A DNA stretch of 64,000 nucleotides, taken from the NCBI GenBank assembly GCA_947311845.1, contig CAMZMU010000063.1:58230902-58294901 (forward strand), written 5' to 3'. Under the pieces are notes generated by a model. The model searched no databases and had not been told where the DNA came from. It worked only from the letters and a program-made list of their open reading frames with translations. Shown here piece after piece: positions 10,648 to 22,273 of this stretch. Each line of letters starts with the position of its first letter. The stretch's first letter is position 1. The DNA is from Poa pratensis. Lineage: Eukaryota; Streptophyta; Magnoliopsida; Poales; Poaceae. The translations under genes were made by a program, and so were the position numbers.

Positions 10648-12205
10648 CATTACATAGCTAAATGAACCTTCTCACACAGCCTGTGCCCTTGTGTCAGGGG
10701 TTCGTGCGTAGCTATCGGCCGTGCATGATGCGTCTACGTGTAGGGTTTCATGCCGGCCGGGAGTGCCCTTGGAGAAATTCCATGGCTGACCAAGCTAAGC
10801 AACGCAGTACGTGGTTTCAGGAAATTAACGGTACGGGTTGAATTGCTTACACAGCTCAACCCGTTAATTTCTTGCGCAACACAAGAGATCGATCGAGTCC
10901 AGAACTGAAGGGAAGCACCTCACAGCTTCTGAGAATCATGCGTGCAAGTGATCGAGGGCGAAGGGTGCAGGCAACGTGTTGTGTTCAAGCTTGAAGCAAG
11001 TTCGAACGCCTCGCTTGGATTGTCGTATATTAGGCAATCCGCCGCAAGTTTTCCCCCTGCTAAAAATCCGGCAGCCCGGGGGAAAACATCACGGCTCCGA
11101 AAACTAAAACTGCAAACCAAGGCCCTGAACCTGAACGACCCGAGGTTGATCGAATTTTTCTGCAGCGACCGACACGCGCGTCGGTCGGCGTCATGACAGC
11201 TCTAGGTTTGTTTAGGAGCACCCACCAGATCTTAGCTAGCCCCTTAATTAGAACCGAAAGCATCGCGCCTAGTACCACCAATTAGGCCCGGCGTCCTGCA
11301 CTTGTCTGACGGTACTTTCACCTTTGGAGGAGATTGTAAACCCATTTCTAACCTCTGAGCTAGCTACTGTCCTTGCAATTACGCCTGACAGGGACTCGCA
11401 AACTAGAGCCTGGCCATCTGCCCCGGAAGTCTCGTTGGATCGCATGAGTCTTAATATTTAGCCACAGTAGGGCTCACTTGGATTCATGCCGATCACGGGT
11501 ACAATGATGAGTATTTAGTCTAGACATGCATGCATTAGTGCACCACCACATCAACAGCTAGTTAGCTAGCAAGCGGCATCGTTTAGTGTATCGTGGACAT
11601 GGCATGCAAGAGTGATGACAACCGCTGGAGCTGGAGCTAGGCCGGGGGACCTTGCATTGCATGCATTGCAAGGAAAGCAAAGTTAATTAACCTCCACGGC
11701 TCCACCTCATTTGTTTCTTCTTTGCCGCCTTCTCTGCGATTGCCCTCCTGCGTTCATCGCTCCACTACTCATTGCTCGCAAGAACCATTTTCGTGGCAAT
11801 GGCGTCCTCTTCTTCGAGGGATTCAAGTTGAGAATTTGCATATCCGATTCATTGTCACTCTGGCAAAAAAAAAAAAAAAAAAAACAGCATGACTGACTGA
11901 ATCGGTTAATCCACAGCTTGATTTCCCAGCTGTTGGCGTTGCCGGAGGACCATCAAGGCATCAACACCGACACAAAGCCGATGATGTCTGGCAGTATCTA
12001 ACCACCTCTTCGCGTGGACCGTGCACGGAAGCAGTGCTTCCGCTGTGCCACGTCTGGCCCAACAGTCGGCGCCGCTTAGCTTAGCGCCGGGGTTCAGCAT
12101 ACCGTCGGTGGCGCGCGCGCTGAATGCGCAAGGTGGGCAGAGCTTTTTTCCTCCTAATAAGTAATAACTAGTGGAATTTCGTGCGGCGTCACGCCGCAAC
12201 TCTTT
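10648..12205. other. intergenic upstream of AGP
   Basis: No gene is supported. It contains the imperfect dyad at 10821-10871, a small dyad CGACCGAC/GTCGGTCG near 11165-11186, RY-type CATGCA motifs near 11525 and 11655, and a 21-A run near 11864 with no matching target duplication found. Confidence 0.4.
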
Positions 12206-12751
12206 TGAATGTTTTTATTAGTAGCGTATGTTGTTGTTGATTGTTTAACTGGCAGTGTATGTTGTTCATGGTACTGTATCGTATATTAAGTGGATGATCG
12301 TGTATTTTTGTATGCATATGGGTTGTTTGTAGATAAGTAATTATGTGGCAGCACCACAGCCATCCCGTCGGTGGCAGCAACATCACACCAGCACCATCAC
12401 ATCAGACCCGGAGCGGATGCAAATAAAAACAGAGGAGGCATGGCCGAGCTTGGGGCTGGGGTGGAGTTCTTCCTTTTTTGAATGTTTTTTATTGGCAATG
12501 TATGTTATTGTTGATTGTTTTAACTGGCAGTGTATGTTGTTGATGGTACTGTATTGCATATCAGATGGATTATCGTATATTTTTGTATGCATATGGGTTG
12601 TTTGTAGGTAAGTAATTATGTGGCAGCACCATAGCCATCCCGTCGGTGGCAGCAACATCACATCAGCAGCATCACATCAGACCTGGAGTGGATGCAGAGA
12701 AAAACAGAAGAGGCGTGGCTGAGCTTGGGGCTCGAGGTGGAGGTCCTAGCT
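12206..12751. repeat. 273-bp tandem duplication
   Basis: A unit starting TGAATGTTTTTATTAG at 12206 is repeated from 12479 with about 90 percent identity by eye. Both copies contain TTTTTGTATGCATATGGGTT and GCCATCCCGTCGGTGGCAGC. The left border is preceded by GTGCGGCGTCACGCCGCA, a short palindrome of a kind often seen at grass transposon ends. The identity of the element is unknown. Confidence 0.75.
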
Positions 12752-13829
12752 GACACGGAACCGAGCGAGGAGGCTATCGCTGTGAATGGGGAGGCGCAGC
12801 AGGAGGTGCGGTCAAGCAGAAGCGGCGCCATTCGCTTTTCTCGAGGGCGGCAAGCATGACCAGGGATGCTGTGGTAGTGGTTATTCAATGGAAATATATA
12901 AGGGAGGTAAAAGGAAAAAAAATATAGTAGGTATAAATAGGGAGTGGAAATAAATAAGTAATTTTGAAGTCGCTATTTAAAACAATCGGTTGCATAGTGT
13001 CATAAAATGGCACTATGCACAGAAGAAATTCATTTGTACAAAATCAGGTCAATTGATCTAAAAATCATCTAAGGAGGACTTTGATTCACCAAACTTCAAA
13101 GTTTGTGAGATAGAATGACGGGTGTAATTAAAGAAGGGTTGAAAGAAAATGCACAATTTTGAGGAATTGTACCATTATAAAAATATGGGTATTCTTTTTC
13201 ATAATATATCTGAATAGAAGAGAAGGATCATAGAATATTATATTGACTTGTAAACGTGTCTCTACAAATTGAAATATTTCAAGTAGTAATGCATCTACTT
13301 GATGCATTTTCGTAGACCACTCAGGATATAGGTTCTCTTGCATCACCAGAATACATCACATAAATATGTAACAACCTACATTAATCCGGAAGAATTATCT
13401 TGTGCGAAGTCCAGTTTCGAATGGTATGCTTACCTATTTTTGCCCTTGCTCTTTCTTGCTATTTCGTGCCTAGATTACTAACGACATCTTTTCTATCTCC
13501 ACCTTCACAGGAAAAGGATCTGGTATGCGAAGTGTGTCAACTTGAGATTTCATCTTTGTTGCTGCCAAACAAAAATACCACTACTTGTAATACAATGAAA
13601 AAAAAAATGTTTAATATATAGTTGCAATTATTCATTAATTTGCTTGAGGTGATATAGCAAGATACAGTCATACTCAAAGTGTCTGCAGGTGAAAACGATG
13701 GGACAGCAAAAAAACCTCTTGGAGATACATCAGTTGTTATTGATGTTGAATCAGAGACATCTAAGTTGTGTTGCATAGGGGCTCAATTGACGCATTTGGT
13801 GTAAAATTGTTTTAGGATTTATTTTGATT
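12752..13829. other. spacer with a possible captured exon fragment
   Basis: Mostly AT-rich with no full gene. Around 13689-13775, after a CAG, the plus strand reads GENDGTAKKPLGDTSVV followed by acidic residues, with gene-like composition. It could be an exon fragment captured by a transposon, possibly from the same family as the gene at 0-4.5 kb. Support is weak. Confidence 0.3.
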
Positions 13830-15065
13830 TAATACAGGTGTCTAAAATATGATCGTGGGAAGAAATTTAAAAATTTGTGGCTCACAAATTATGGTGGGAA
13901 ATTTGTTCACCATGGGAATAGTATATTGTTCGCATGAAAGTTGTGTTGGAAAGCTAGCCTTTTTGTTGATATGAGACGGGAAATATTGAAATTTGCGAAT
14001 TACAATCAAAAATTTGTTTTCCATAGAAAAGTAAGCGCATAAATTGTAGTCACAATTTTGTTCGCTGTTAACTTAAAATTGTAGACACAATTTTGTTCGC
14101 TATTAGCTTAAAGAAAGTATCACCAGAAAACTATGCTTAAAATTTGTGTCGAAAATATGAGCATGGGAAAGAAATTTTAGTTTTTGTAAAAGTGAAAATT
14201 AGGGGTAAATAAGATGCTATTTTTTGTTGTTCATGTGAAAAGTGGTTGACACTGTAGTGAAGAAGCTGCCATTGGGGAACGATGTTTAAAAGGTCTGTTA
14301 GAAATGTGAGCAATTCATCGTTATCGTAGTTTCATGTTTGTAAAAAATTGTGGTTCACAAATTTCAAGGAAAAAATTGTTTGCTCAAGAAACTATCACTG
14401 GAAAACTATGTTTTTTTATATGATATGGGAAATATTGAATTTCACAGATTATAGTTAAAAATTTGTTCTTCACAGGAAAATTATTTTAAAAATTACCGTC
14501 GGAAACCTACCTTTAAAAAATTTGTGTTGTAAATGTCTATGGGTTCGAGAAATCGAAATATATGTAGTTCACATATTGCAGTCAATTTTTTCGTTGTTAG
14601 CTTAAAGAAACTACCAACAGGAAATTATGCTTGAAAAGAGTCTTAAAAATGTGAGCGTGGAAAAAAATTAAATTAGGGAAAAATAAGATGATATTTTTTG
14701 TTGTTCATGCGAAAAGTACATCGATATTGTAGTAAAGGAGGTACCACCGGGAAACAAAGTTTAAAAGTTGTGGCGAAAATGTGAGCAAGTCCCCGTACTG
14801 TAGTTTGTTGTTCATAAATTTGGGGTTCAAAAATTGCAATAAAAAATTGTTTGCTGTGGGGACAATATTTTAAAGAAACAATTACCGGAAAACTTTAAAG
14901 AAACTATTATCAGAAAATTTTGTTTAAAAGTTGTGTCGAAAATGTGAGCGCGAGAAAAAGATTTCGAATTTTGCAAAAGTCTCATAAATTGCGGTTAAAT
15001 TTTTTTCGCCGTGGAAAAATATCTTAAAGAAACTATTACTGGAAAACTTGAAATGGTTTGTTCAT
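13830..15065. repeat. degenerate tandem repeat, period about 474 bp
   Basis: AT-rich DNA with recurring phrases such as AAGATGCTATTTTTTGTTGT near 14211 and its variant near 14685, about 474 bp apart. AAAGAAACTATCACCGGAAA-like and GTGTCGAAAATGTGAGC-like phrases recur many times. At least two full units and a partial third are recognisable. No ORF. It is probably the decayed internal part of a transposon or a minisatellite-like expansion. Confidence 0.55.
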
Positions 15066-16349
15066 ATATTTTAGAGTATTTCCAATTTTTAAGCAATCTG
15101 GAATGTTAGAAAAATATTTTTAATTAATTTTTAATTTAAGTCCATAATGTGTGAGAAAGAATGCAAATTTATTCAATTGAATTCCATAATTAGAAATGTT
15201 TCTTAAATTCAATTCCATACAATTGTCCGTATAATTGGAGCGAGTGCATTTGTTTTTTTTTCTAAATTTTCACCAAATTGAAATGTTTAAATATGTTTGT
15301 GGTTTGTCATAATTAGTTAGCATTTTTTTGTGATTATTTTGATTTATTGTTCATATTTTTCCGATAGAAAGATTTGAATTTTTTGAATTGTAACATTATT
15401 CATTTTTTGGATTTTGTATAATTTAGGTGGGCCCACTGACAGAAATTTATCTATTTTTTAAAAAAAATGGAAAAGAAAAAAAAACTGACAGGACACTGTG
15501 ACGTCGGATGACGTCACAGTGGCCGAACCTGCCGCGCCGGCGAGGACCACGGTGCGCCGCGGCACCGCAAGCCAGGACGCGTGGGTGGGTGCGTCGGTTG
15601 CGCCTCGACGCGGGGTACCCGGTAGTGGCGGCGCCGCCACAGTTCGGTGACCAGGCGGCGGACAGCGTGGACGTCGGTGGCGATTCCGGCGCGCACACGG
15701 CGTCCCGGCAGGCAATTCGAAGCGAGGAGGACGAGGAGGCGACGGCGAATCTCGCCGTGGGCGTCGATTTGAGGGGGGAATCGCGGAGCGGCGGCGATGG
15801 GCGTCGGCGGCGACGGCAACCTCCGGACGCGCGCGGAGAGAGAGGAGAGGGATGGCGTTGTGGATGTTTTTGCAGAAACATCCCTGCATTTTGCTGGAAT
15901 TACAGTTTAGTCCTTTGCAGGAGTTTTTTTGAAAATTGCCGACACGTACCGATGGACGGGGTGAAACAGAGCCGGCAAACCAAACACCCCTAGCACTATT
16001 CTTTACTGTTCATATCTGTAGCAGGAACAGTGCATCGATCGCGCACAGCTCGCGAAATGGCACATCTTTCATATAGTTAGTAATAATAATTGGAATGAGT
16101 AGGCGTTGCTTTTCCGGACTCTCGCAAAAGCTAGTATATCGATTCGACGGAGAGCTGCTCGCTCGACAACCGCCGCGCCATTAATCATCGCGTACGTTTG
16201 TTGGTGTGGCGCTGGACCTTCGGCGACGGTGGGTGGGTTTCGGCAGTGCCCGCGCTACGACTCCCGGGTGGCGTGCGCGCGTCTGTAGCTCACGCTTGGA
16301 CGTCGGTTTGGCCGCGGGTCGTCGTCGACGAAACCATCGCGTTGACGAC
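15066..16349. other. spacer with AT-rich then GC-rich block
   Basis: 15066-15480 is AT-rich and featureless. 15490-15990 is strongly GC-rich with overlapping open frames in both strands that look like composition artefacts; it begins with GTGACGTC-GGAT-GACGTCAC, a perfect dyad at about 15499-15518 containing TGACGTCA (CRE/bZIP-type core). The block ends in a segment (TTTGCAGAAACATCCCTGCA) I associate with grass transposon ends, but no terminal repeats were matched. Confidence 0.35.
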
Positions 16350-16398
16350 TACGATCTTCTGTGATCTCAAAAAAAAAAAAGAGTACGATCTTTTGTGA
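16350..16398. repeat. micro poly(A) insertion flanked by a 15-bp direct repeat
   Basis: TACGATCTTCTGTGA at 16350-16364 and TACGATCTTTTGTGA at 16384-16398 flank only 19 bp (TCTC, a 12-A run, GAG). This is what an extremely 5'-truncated LINE-mobilised insertion with its target duplication would leave. Confidence 0.6.
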
Positions 16399-16515
16399 AG
16401 CACATTGTAAGCCTTAGGCAGGCAGGCATGCATGCATGTTTCGTGTTTTGACGACCGTAAGTGCAGGTGCTATGACGGTCAGCAGGAACGCAGAATGCAA
16501 ATTTACCGGTACTAA

Positions 16516-17402
16516 GAGCATCTCCAGTAGCGCCTATAGCACGTTCAATAGTGCTATTAGGCGCACCCCTACAGTGTCACGTCCAGCGCGGTCCAATAAT
16601 TCGTCCGACACAATCAGACCAACCTTGACCTATTAGGAGTCGCTTGGTAGCACCGCACGAAGTTGTGCGCGCCGCCACGTCGGATACCGACAGGCGGGAG
16701 AACGTTGCCACAGAGACAACCAACTCTAGTTTTTTCTCTTCTTTTTCCACCTTCCTAATTCATTTCCCCGACATGTTCTCGTCGTCATCTGGTCGCCACT
16801 TCTCTGCACCTGGTCTAGGTCGTGCCGGCGCTCATCGCTCGTCGGGCACAAAAATCGTGGCGGCCCTCCTCCGTATCTCCTAGGGCCTTCCCGCACCGGC
16901 TCTCGTCGATTCACGGGTGTCATGGCTCCTGATTACCTCGCGCGCTGGCATTGAACGCCAGGTGTTCGACCGATTTTCTGGTAGGTTTCAATTTTAGAAT
17001 TTTGCCGGCGTTAGTTATTGGTCGATTGATTGCTGGTTCTTTGATTCACATATATCATGGATAGCGATCATGATTTGATGGTTCACATGTTGATGGAAGA
17101 AGAAGTCAATAATGTCGTCGCTGAAGAGGAGCATTTGGCGATCCTTACTTGTCCCCTACAAATACAAGCGGACGAGCCCACCAATGCCGAACCCAAATGC
17201 GGAGGTTCAAAATTTGGGAGGAGAAGACCAAGCAAAGTTAGTAGACACTGCATACTCTGCATCGACTACTTTGCCAAAATGCCAACATTTAATCCAAAGA
17301 TTTTTGGTGGCGCTTTTGGATAGCCCCTTTTGGATGAATAAGGAGTTGTTCTTCTGGTTGGTGCATGATAAGCGAGGGAGTATGGTACATACGTCAAGTT
17401 GA
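16516..17402 (+). mobile_element. PIF/Harbinger element, 5' portion only
   Basis: Starts with GAGCATCTCCAGTAGCGCC after TAA (16513-16515), the terminal motif and 3-bp target seen on the other Harbinger-like elements in this window. From 17057 it encodes the N-terminus of a Harbinger transposase. No matching 3' terminus was found, so the element is truncated. Confidence 0.65.
17057..17402 (+). pseudogene. Harbinger transposase N-terminus, frameshifted and truncated
   Basis: Opens MDSDHDLMVHMLMEEE and continues with a GGSKFGRR basic stretch and DYFAKMP, matching from memory the N-terminus of plant PIF/Harbinger DDE nucleases (usual start MDSDDE..., GGS.PGRR, YADYF). After KIFGG the homology moves to another frame (FWMNKELFFWLVHD), so a frameshift lies near 17320. 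It stops soon after, before any DDE residue. The protein cannot be a functional transposase. The complementary middle and 3' portion of a related gene is at 38.3-39.3 kb but comes from a separate insertion. Confidence 0.75.
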
Positions 17403-17436
17403 TGACTGACTCGCGACTAAACGAGTCCTTGGCCAG

Positions 17437-17457
17437 TGCCGTGATGTTCACGGCACA
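17437..17457. repeat. perfect 9-bp hairpin
   Basis: GTGCCGTGA-TGT-TCACGGCAC, a compact GC-rich dyad just beyond the dead Harbinger fragment. No T-run follows. Role unknown. Confidence 0.55.
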
Positions 17458-17590
17458 GCGCGTTTTTTTATTTCATTTTTGTTTAAAAAATGGTCCGAAA
17501 AAACCTAAATGGTGAAAAGCACGCGGGCCTGTGCATGGCCGCGAGGTGAGGCCACGTGCCATGCCGTCCGGGACGGCCCATTTGGCCACT

Positions 17591-17598
17591 TATAAACA
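17591..17598 (+). promoter_or_regulatory. candidate TATA box of the two-GxW plastid protein gene
   Basis: TATAAACA lies 271 bp upstream of the ATG at 17862 in a GC-rich setting. A start site near 17625 would give a leader of about 240 nt. Positional support only. Confidence 0.4.
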
Positions 17599-17861
17599 GG
17601 CCGCCGTGCGGGCCGGCCCGTTGGTCAGTTTGAGCAGGCCTATGGAAATTCAGGGTCACGAAAGCGTATCAGCAAGTACGCTTAAACAATGAAGAGGCAC
17701 TCTCACTTGATGATGTGTTCACATCCCTCCTGCACCACGGGTCCCGCATGTCAGTGTGACGACGTTCTCCGAAGCACTATCCCCAAAGTCCAAACCATTC
17801 GCCTCCGCCAACGCCGCTTCTTCACGCTCGCCGAGCAACCCAGCTCCGATCGAGCAAGAGC

Positions 17862-20800
17862 ATGCAGCCGCCGTGCCTGGGCGCGTGCGGGGGCAGCCTC
17901 GCCGCCCTAGTCCCCAGCTCCCAGCGCCCTTCCACCTCTAGGGCTACAGTCCGGTGTGCTGCCCGGGGCGGGAGGGCGTCGTCGAGGGGGAAGGAGAACG
18001 TCTGGAGCGTAGACAACGAGCGCGCCGACGAGCAGAAGGCCCGGTCCCAGAAGAACCACCGAGGGCGTGGGCGCGGGCGCGGGCGCAGCCGGACGCGCCG
18101 CCACAGGGGAGGGGGAATGAGAATGACGCGGGCTCGAGGGTTCTGGTCTCCGGAGCCATGCTGGTGGAGGTCGAGACCGTGCTGCAGACCCAGGTACGTT
18201 GACACTGCCACTATCTAACGAGCACAGGTAGTTAATCTGACTGTAATTTTGCGATGGATACCTGCGTCTAGTGTGTCATGCGAATCCATCCATTTCGGAG
18301 GCAATCGTGGGGGCTTCTTCAAATTGTCAGTGCAAATTAAGTCGTCCCAATTGCTTCTGTTATACGCTTTGATGATATCATGAGATCTGTTTATGACATT
18401 CAACCAGCTTCAGCTTGCTATAAAATTGGACACACTAGTATGTTGTAATTTCAGTCTGCAGTCTACTGTGCTCTTCTGTCAAATCATGTCATTTGCAATG
18501 GGCTAGCTTCAAATTGAGGGAAATTATGGAGAATGAGTTATGTTGAAGCACACTCGCAATCAAATACTACCTCTGTTCCTAAATGTAAGACTTTTTCGTA
18601 GCTCAATTTTGAGCTACCAAAACGTCTTACATTTAGGAACAGAGGGGAGTTTTATCGGAAAAAAAGGAACAGAGGGACTATCAATTAAGATGTGACTAAA
18701 TCCTATCTATTTGATGAAATTTCTGTTGTCTTCTCTGATCTTAGGAACCTGTTATAAAGCCTTCTTGGGAAACATTTGCGAGTAGCTTAAGTGGCATGTG
18801 GAAGGGCGTCGGAGCTGTGTTCTCGCCAATCACAGCAGAGATGGAGCCTGTTGGACTAGGAAGCAAAGAGGAGTACCTTTATGATTGTTACACTCTTTCT
18901 CGCATTGAGAAGTTTGATGATGGTGGTTATGGGTCTGCGATCCGAAGGAAGACAAATTGGGTGCAACTCAATCCTCATGGGGAGGCTGAGAAGCAGAGTG
19001 CCGGAGATGATTATTGGAATCATGGTTGTTCAAGTGGGAAAGTTGATTTACCTGCCCATGAGCATTTTGATCTTAAGAGGAGCGATGTACTTGATGAAGA
19101 TATTATTACTGTGGAGCCAGGAATCGTATTTTTTGAGGTGGGGTTCTTTTCTGTTCATCCTTTCTTCTGTCTTTTTCAAATACTTTTGTCGAAGCATCTT
19201 TTCTTGTTCGGTAGTTGAAGTTACAACTTTCTGAATGGCCTTGCTTATACAGTATATATAGTATTTAGCTATAACTAACTTAACTGAAAATATGATTGCA
19301 GTCCTCTATATTTCTTTTATCTTAGAACCACTGCCTGTTTCCGGCTGCTAAATAGTGCTTCAGAAAAGGCAGTTAGTTGTGATGTGAAACCTTGAACCTC
19401 TCAACAGGTTATCTTCAGTAGCAGTGCCTATTAAGATGTTCATGGTGCATACTCACCATTCATATTGGGGGAAATCATGAACCATGGGGGTCTTTTTTTG
19501 GACATATAGGATGTTCACATAGTTTAAGCTCTCCTCTTTTGTAAAGATGAGTTTAACTCGAACAGCTAGTTTGCATTCAATATAAGTTTCTGTGATCAAG
19601 CTAGTCATGCAATTTTTTTGAAACAGATCCAAGGAAGCTTCTGGATATCTGTAGAGTTATCTGTTGGCCCTTTGCCTACAGTTATAAGCTGAATAATCTA
19701 GCTCGTGGGATATGTTTCCCTTATGTCAAACTAACCATGAGGCCTCTGACCTTCTGTTTTCCACCATTTATTTAAAATATACTGTTGAGATTAAGTATAT
19801 CCTTTACTGTTCAATAATATTTGTTCGTTGTGAGACAGGGCCATCATCTTACCTATGTCAATTCAGTAACGTTGCACATTTCTTCTTGTTTTGTGAATCA
19901 TGAATAGTCCGCTAATTCTTTTGACCATGGCATTTTTCATTTTCAGGATGGATCATACTCTAGAGGTCCGCTTGATATAGAAATTGGTGAATATGATGAA
20001 TCTAAATACTTCCTTTCGCCAACGTATAAGTTTGAGCAAGTATGTACTCTACTAAAGTTTTACTTATCCTCTGCAAAAAAAAAACTGATTTTTGGTTACT
20101 GGAATGCTGACTGAGAATCGTCTTTTCCCAAGGTTTTCCTTTGACATTTTTTGGCATCTTACACGAGTGACGAACCTAATGGGTTACTTTAGGCATGTGG
20201 ATAGTTCTTATGAATCCTATAGATGTCTAAACAGCAAATCCACACTGATAGTAATGTGCATGCTTCAATCCATAACTAAACGACCAGAGTGCAAATATTC
20301 CCGAACCGGTACGGAGCTGAGGCGAACGAGCGGGCGACTAGGGTTTCCGTCCCGGCCGCCGGCGACGCTGCCGGTCTTCCGCGCCTCTAATGGCCTTCTA
20401 GGCCTTGGAGGGGCGGCGGATCGCGGCCTCTCGCCGGCTGGACGGTTTCCGTTTGCTGTTTCATCTAGTTTTTGTGTCTTCATCCGGGTGGTGAAGCGGC
20501 GGCTACTCCCCGGTGTCAGAATAAGGTACTCCCCGCCCTATCCCCGCTCCGGTGGTGCACCTAGCGCTAGCGGAGGGCGCGTGGAGTTGTGTGTCCGGCG
20601 GATCAACTGGGATCTTGTCTGTTTTCGTGTTCGTCCGTGTGGTTGCAGGTCAGATTATTCCGATCTACGGTTCTCATCTTTGGCGATGGTTGCTACTCTG
20701 GTGCGCTGGCCCTTTGGGGTCTTAGCACGACGACTTCCCGTCTGTCTACTACAAAAAGCTCTCCTACGACAAGCTTTGCCTGCCTCCATTGAGGGAGGGG

Positions 20801-22273
20801 CGAGGACAGCGGCGCGCCTTCGGCTCGCTCCAGTGTTCGTAGTCGTCGCTAGGTGGTCGAATGACCTATTTGTATTTTTATTACTTTTTGGGTCTTTTGT
20901 ACTGCTGTGGATGATTAATAGATCGGTGGTCTTTTTCGCAAAAAAAAAAGTAATGTGCATGCTTCTGATTCTGTGCTAGGTACTTACTTTGTTTTGTAAC
21001 AAGGATCTGTGTCAGCTAGTATTATGGAAATCATTTGCGGAAGTAGCTTTTAATTAACTATTTTTTCTGTAAGAATATATGATTATCATGTTAATCTTTT
21101 TTGCTGGAGAGACCTACTATTGTAGGAGTGTATTATGCATGCTCATTATATGTATAAATATAATACACTTTCATGTATATATGAATTTAACTTTCTCTTT
21201 CCATACTTTTTGTTGTCTGCGGGTTTGGATTTGCCAGTCAATAACTGATGATAGCATCGATCTCTGTTTTAGTGTCTGGTAAAAGGATGCCACAAAAGAC
21301 TGCGTATTGTGCATACCATCGAGTTTAATGAAGGAGGAGCTAATATACAAACTGTAAGGGTTGCTGTATATGAAGAACAATGGGCTTGCCCAGCAAGTAT
21401 CCATGTTGAAGAGTACGATTCCTGTTATCCATTACTAAAAGTTTATCTGCTGGCCTGCTCATGACATAGATCTTTATTGCTATTCAATAATCATGAATTT
21501 CTTAGGAGGAGACTGTAGAGATTTAACAATGAGGAATTGATTTACAGAGACTGTCTTTTGTCCACAACCAATTAAAACAGGGCTAATTGAAAACTTAGTT
21601 TACCTCTTCTTCATCTCATCCTTTGACATGCTTTCTATCTTCAAAGCATTGAAGACATTCTCATGTACAGCTTGTGCATGCTTGTTCCAGATGCTCTGGA
21701 TTATCTTCCAGGAGATCTTGCTCTCCTTGTAATTTGGAAACCTAACTTTCTTTCATCCACAAGAACCATCATATTTTTTTGTAGATTAATGAATTTATCA
21801 TGCTCTTGTAATGCATTTATATTCTTTTTTGCAGCAATGCCCCTGTTGATGTTAAACCTTTCTCTCAAAGAAAGCGGACCAAACCATCCGAACTGACAGG
21901 CTCCTGGAAAGTATATGAAGTCAGTGCAACACCAATTTTCAGTGAGAAAGTGCAAGAACTAGAGGGTGGTGCCCTCTTTGTATACTTGAACATGGAGACC
22001 ATGAAGAAGAGAACCTTGCCAGAGAGCTCAGTTTTCTTTGCGGAGGAGGAGATGCTGGACACGCAAGATGTGACTGTGCTTTGGTTACCTGGAGGTGTCA
22101 CTGCCTATGTTGATGTGGATAAAGATGGTATACTCTGCATAGGAGTTAGTTGGTACTCGGAGGAAGGGATTAATCTGGTGATGGAGAGAGACTATGGAAC
22201 TGACGGGAGGCTCAGAGAGGTTCGGACAAAAACTGAAGTCAAGCGCAGGTGGAACCAACCAGTTTCACCATAG
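17862..22273 (+). CDS. plastid-type protein with two GxW lipocalin-like halves (DUF3598-like?), exon 1 frameshifted
   Basis: Five exons: 17862-18193, 18745-19137, 19947-20039, 21273-21412 and 21835-22273, about 465 residues. Exons 2-5 join in phase with GT-AG borders. The protein has two similar starts, LSGMWKGVGAVFSP near residue 120 and LTGSWKVYEVSATP near residue 340. The G-x-W-K motifs suggest duplicated calycin-type beta barrels, as I recall for the plant/cyanobacterial DUF3598 family; this name is tentative. The first about 80 residues look like a chloroplast transit peptide (Ser/Ala/Arg-rich, few acids). Exon 1 is 332 nt but must end in phase 0: the transit-peptide frame switches to the frame of NENDAGSRVLVSG at the G-runs near 18106-18115, consistent with one missing G. 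Translation could instead start at 18158 without the transit peptide. Introns hold a Stowaway MITE and a retroposon. Confidence 0.7.
18567..18678. mobile_element. Stowaway-like MITE in intron 1
   Basis: CTACCTCTGTTCCTAAATGT at the left and its inverted counterpart ending GGAACAGAGGGAC at the right, bracketed by TA dinucleotides (18565-18566 and 18679-18680). The core forms a hairpin through GTAGCTCAATTTTGAGCTAC. The right end contains a small internal duplication of GGAACAGAGG. This matches the Tc1/mariner-derived Stowaway family of grasses. Confidence 0.75.
20267..20949 (+). mobile_element. 0.68-kb poly(A) retroposon, copy B, in intron 3
   Basis: A 16-bp direct repeat, GTAATGTGCATGCTTC, at 20251-20266 and 20950-20965 flanks a 683-bp segment ending in CTTTTTCGCAAAAAAAAAA. 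The 5' half is GC-rich with AGGGTTT. The 3' part (TTTGTATTTTTATTAC, then GCTGTGGATGATTAATAGAT) aligns with the 3' part of copy A at 8060-8724 on the other strand. No reverse transcriptase is encoded, so it was moved by a LINE in trans. It sits in sense in intron 3 of the two-GxW gene. Confidence 0.85.

Noticed and set aside
11864..11884. Run of 21 A considered as a retroposon tail
   Set aside because: No upstream copy of the flanking ACAGCATGACTG was found, so no target duplication supports an insertion.
15447..15993. Open frames in all three minus frames and one plus frame
   Set aside because: Simultaneous openness in several frames indicates base composition, not coding.
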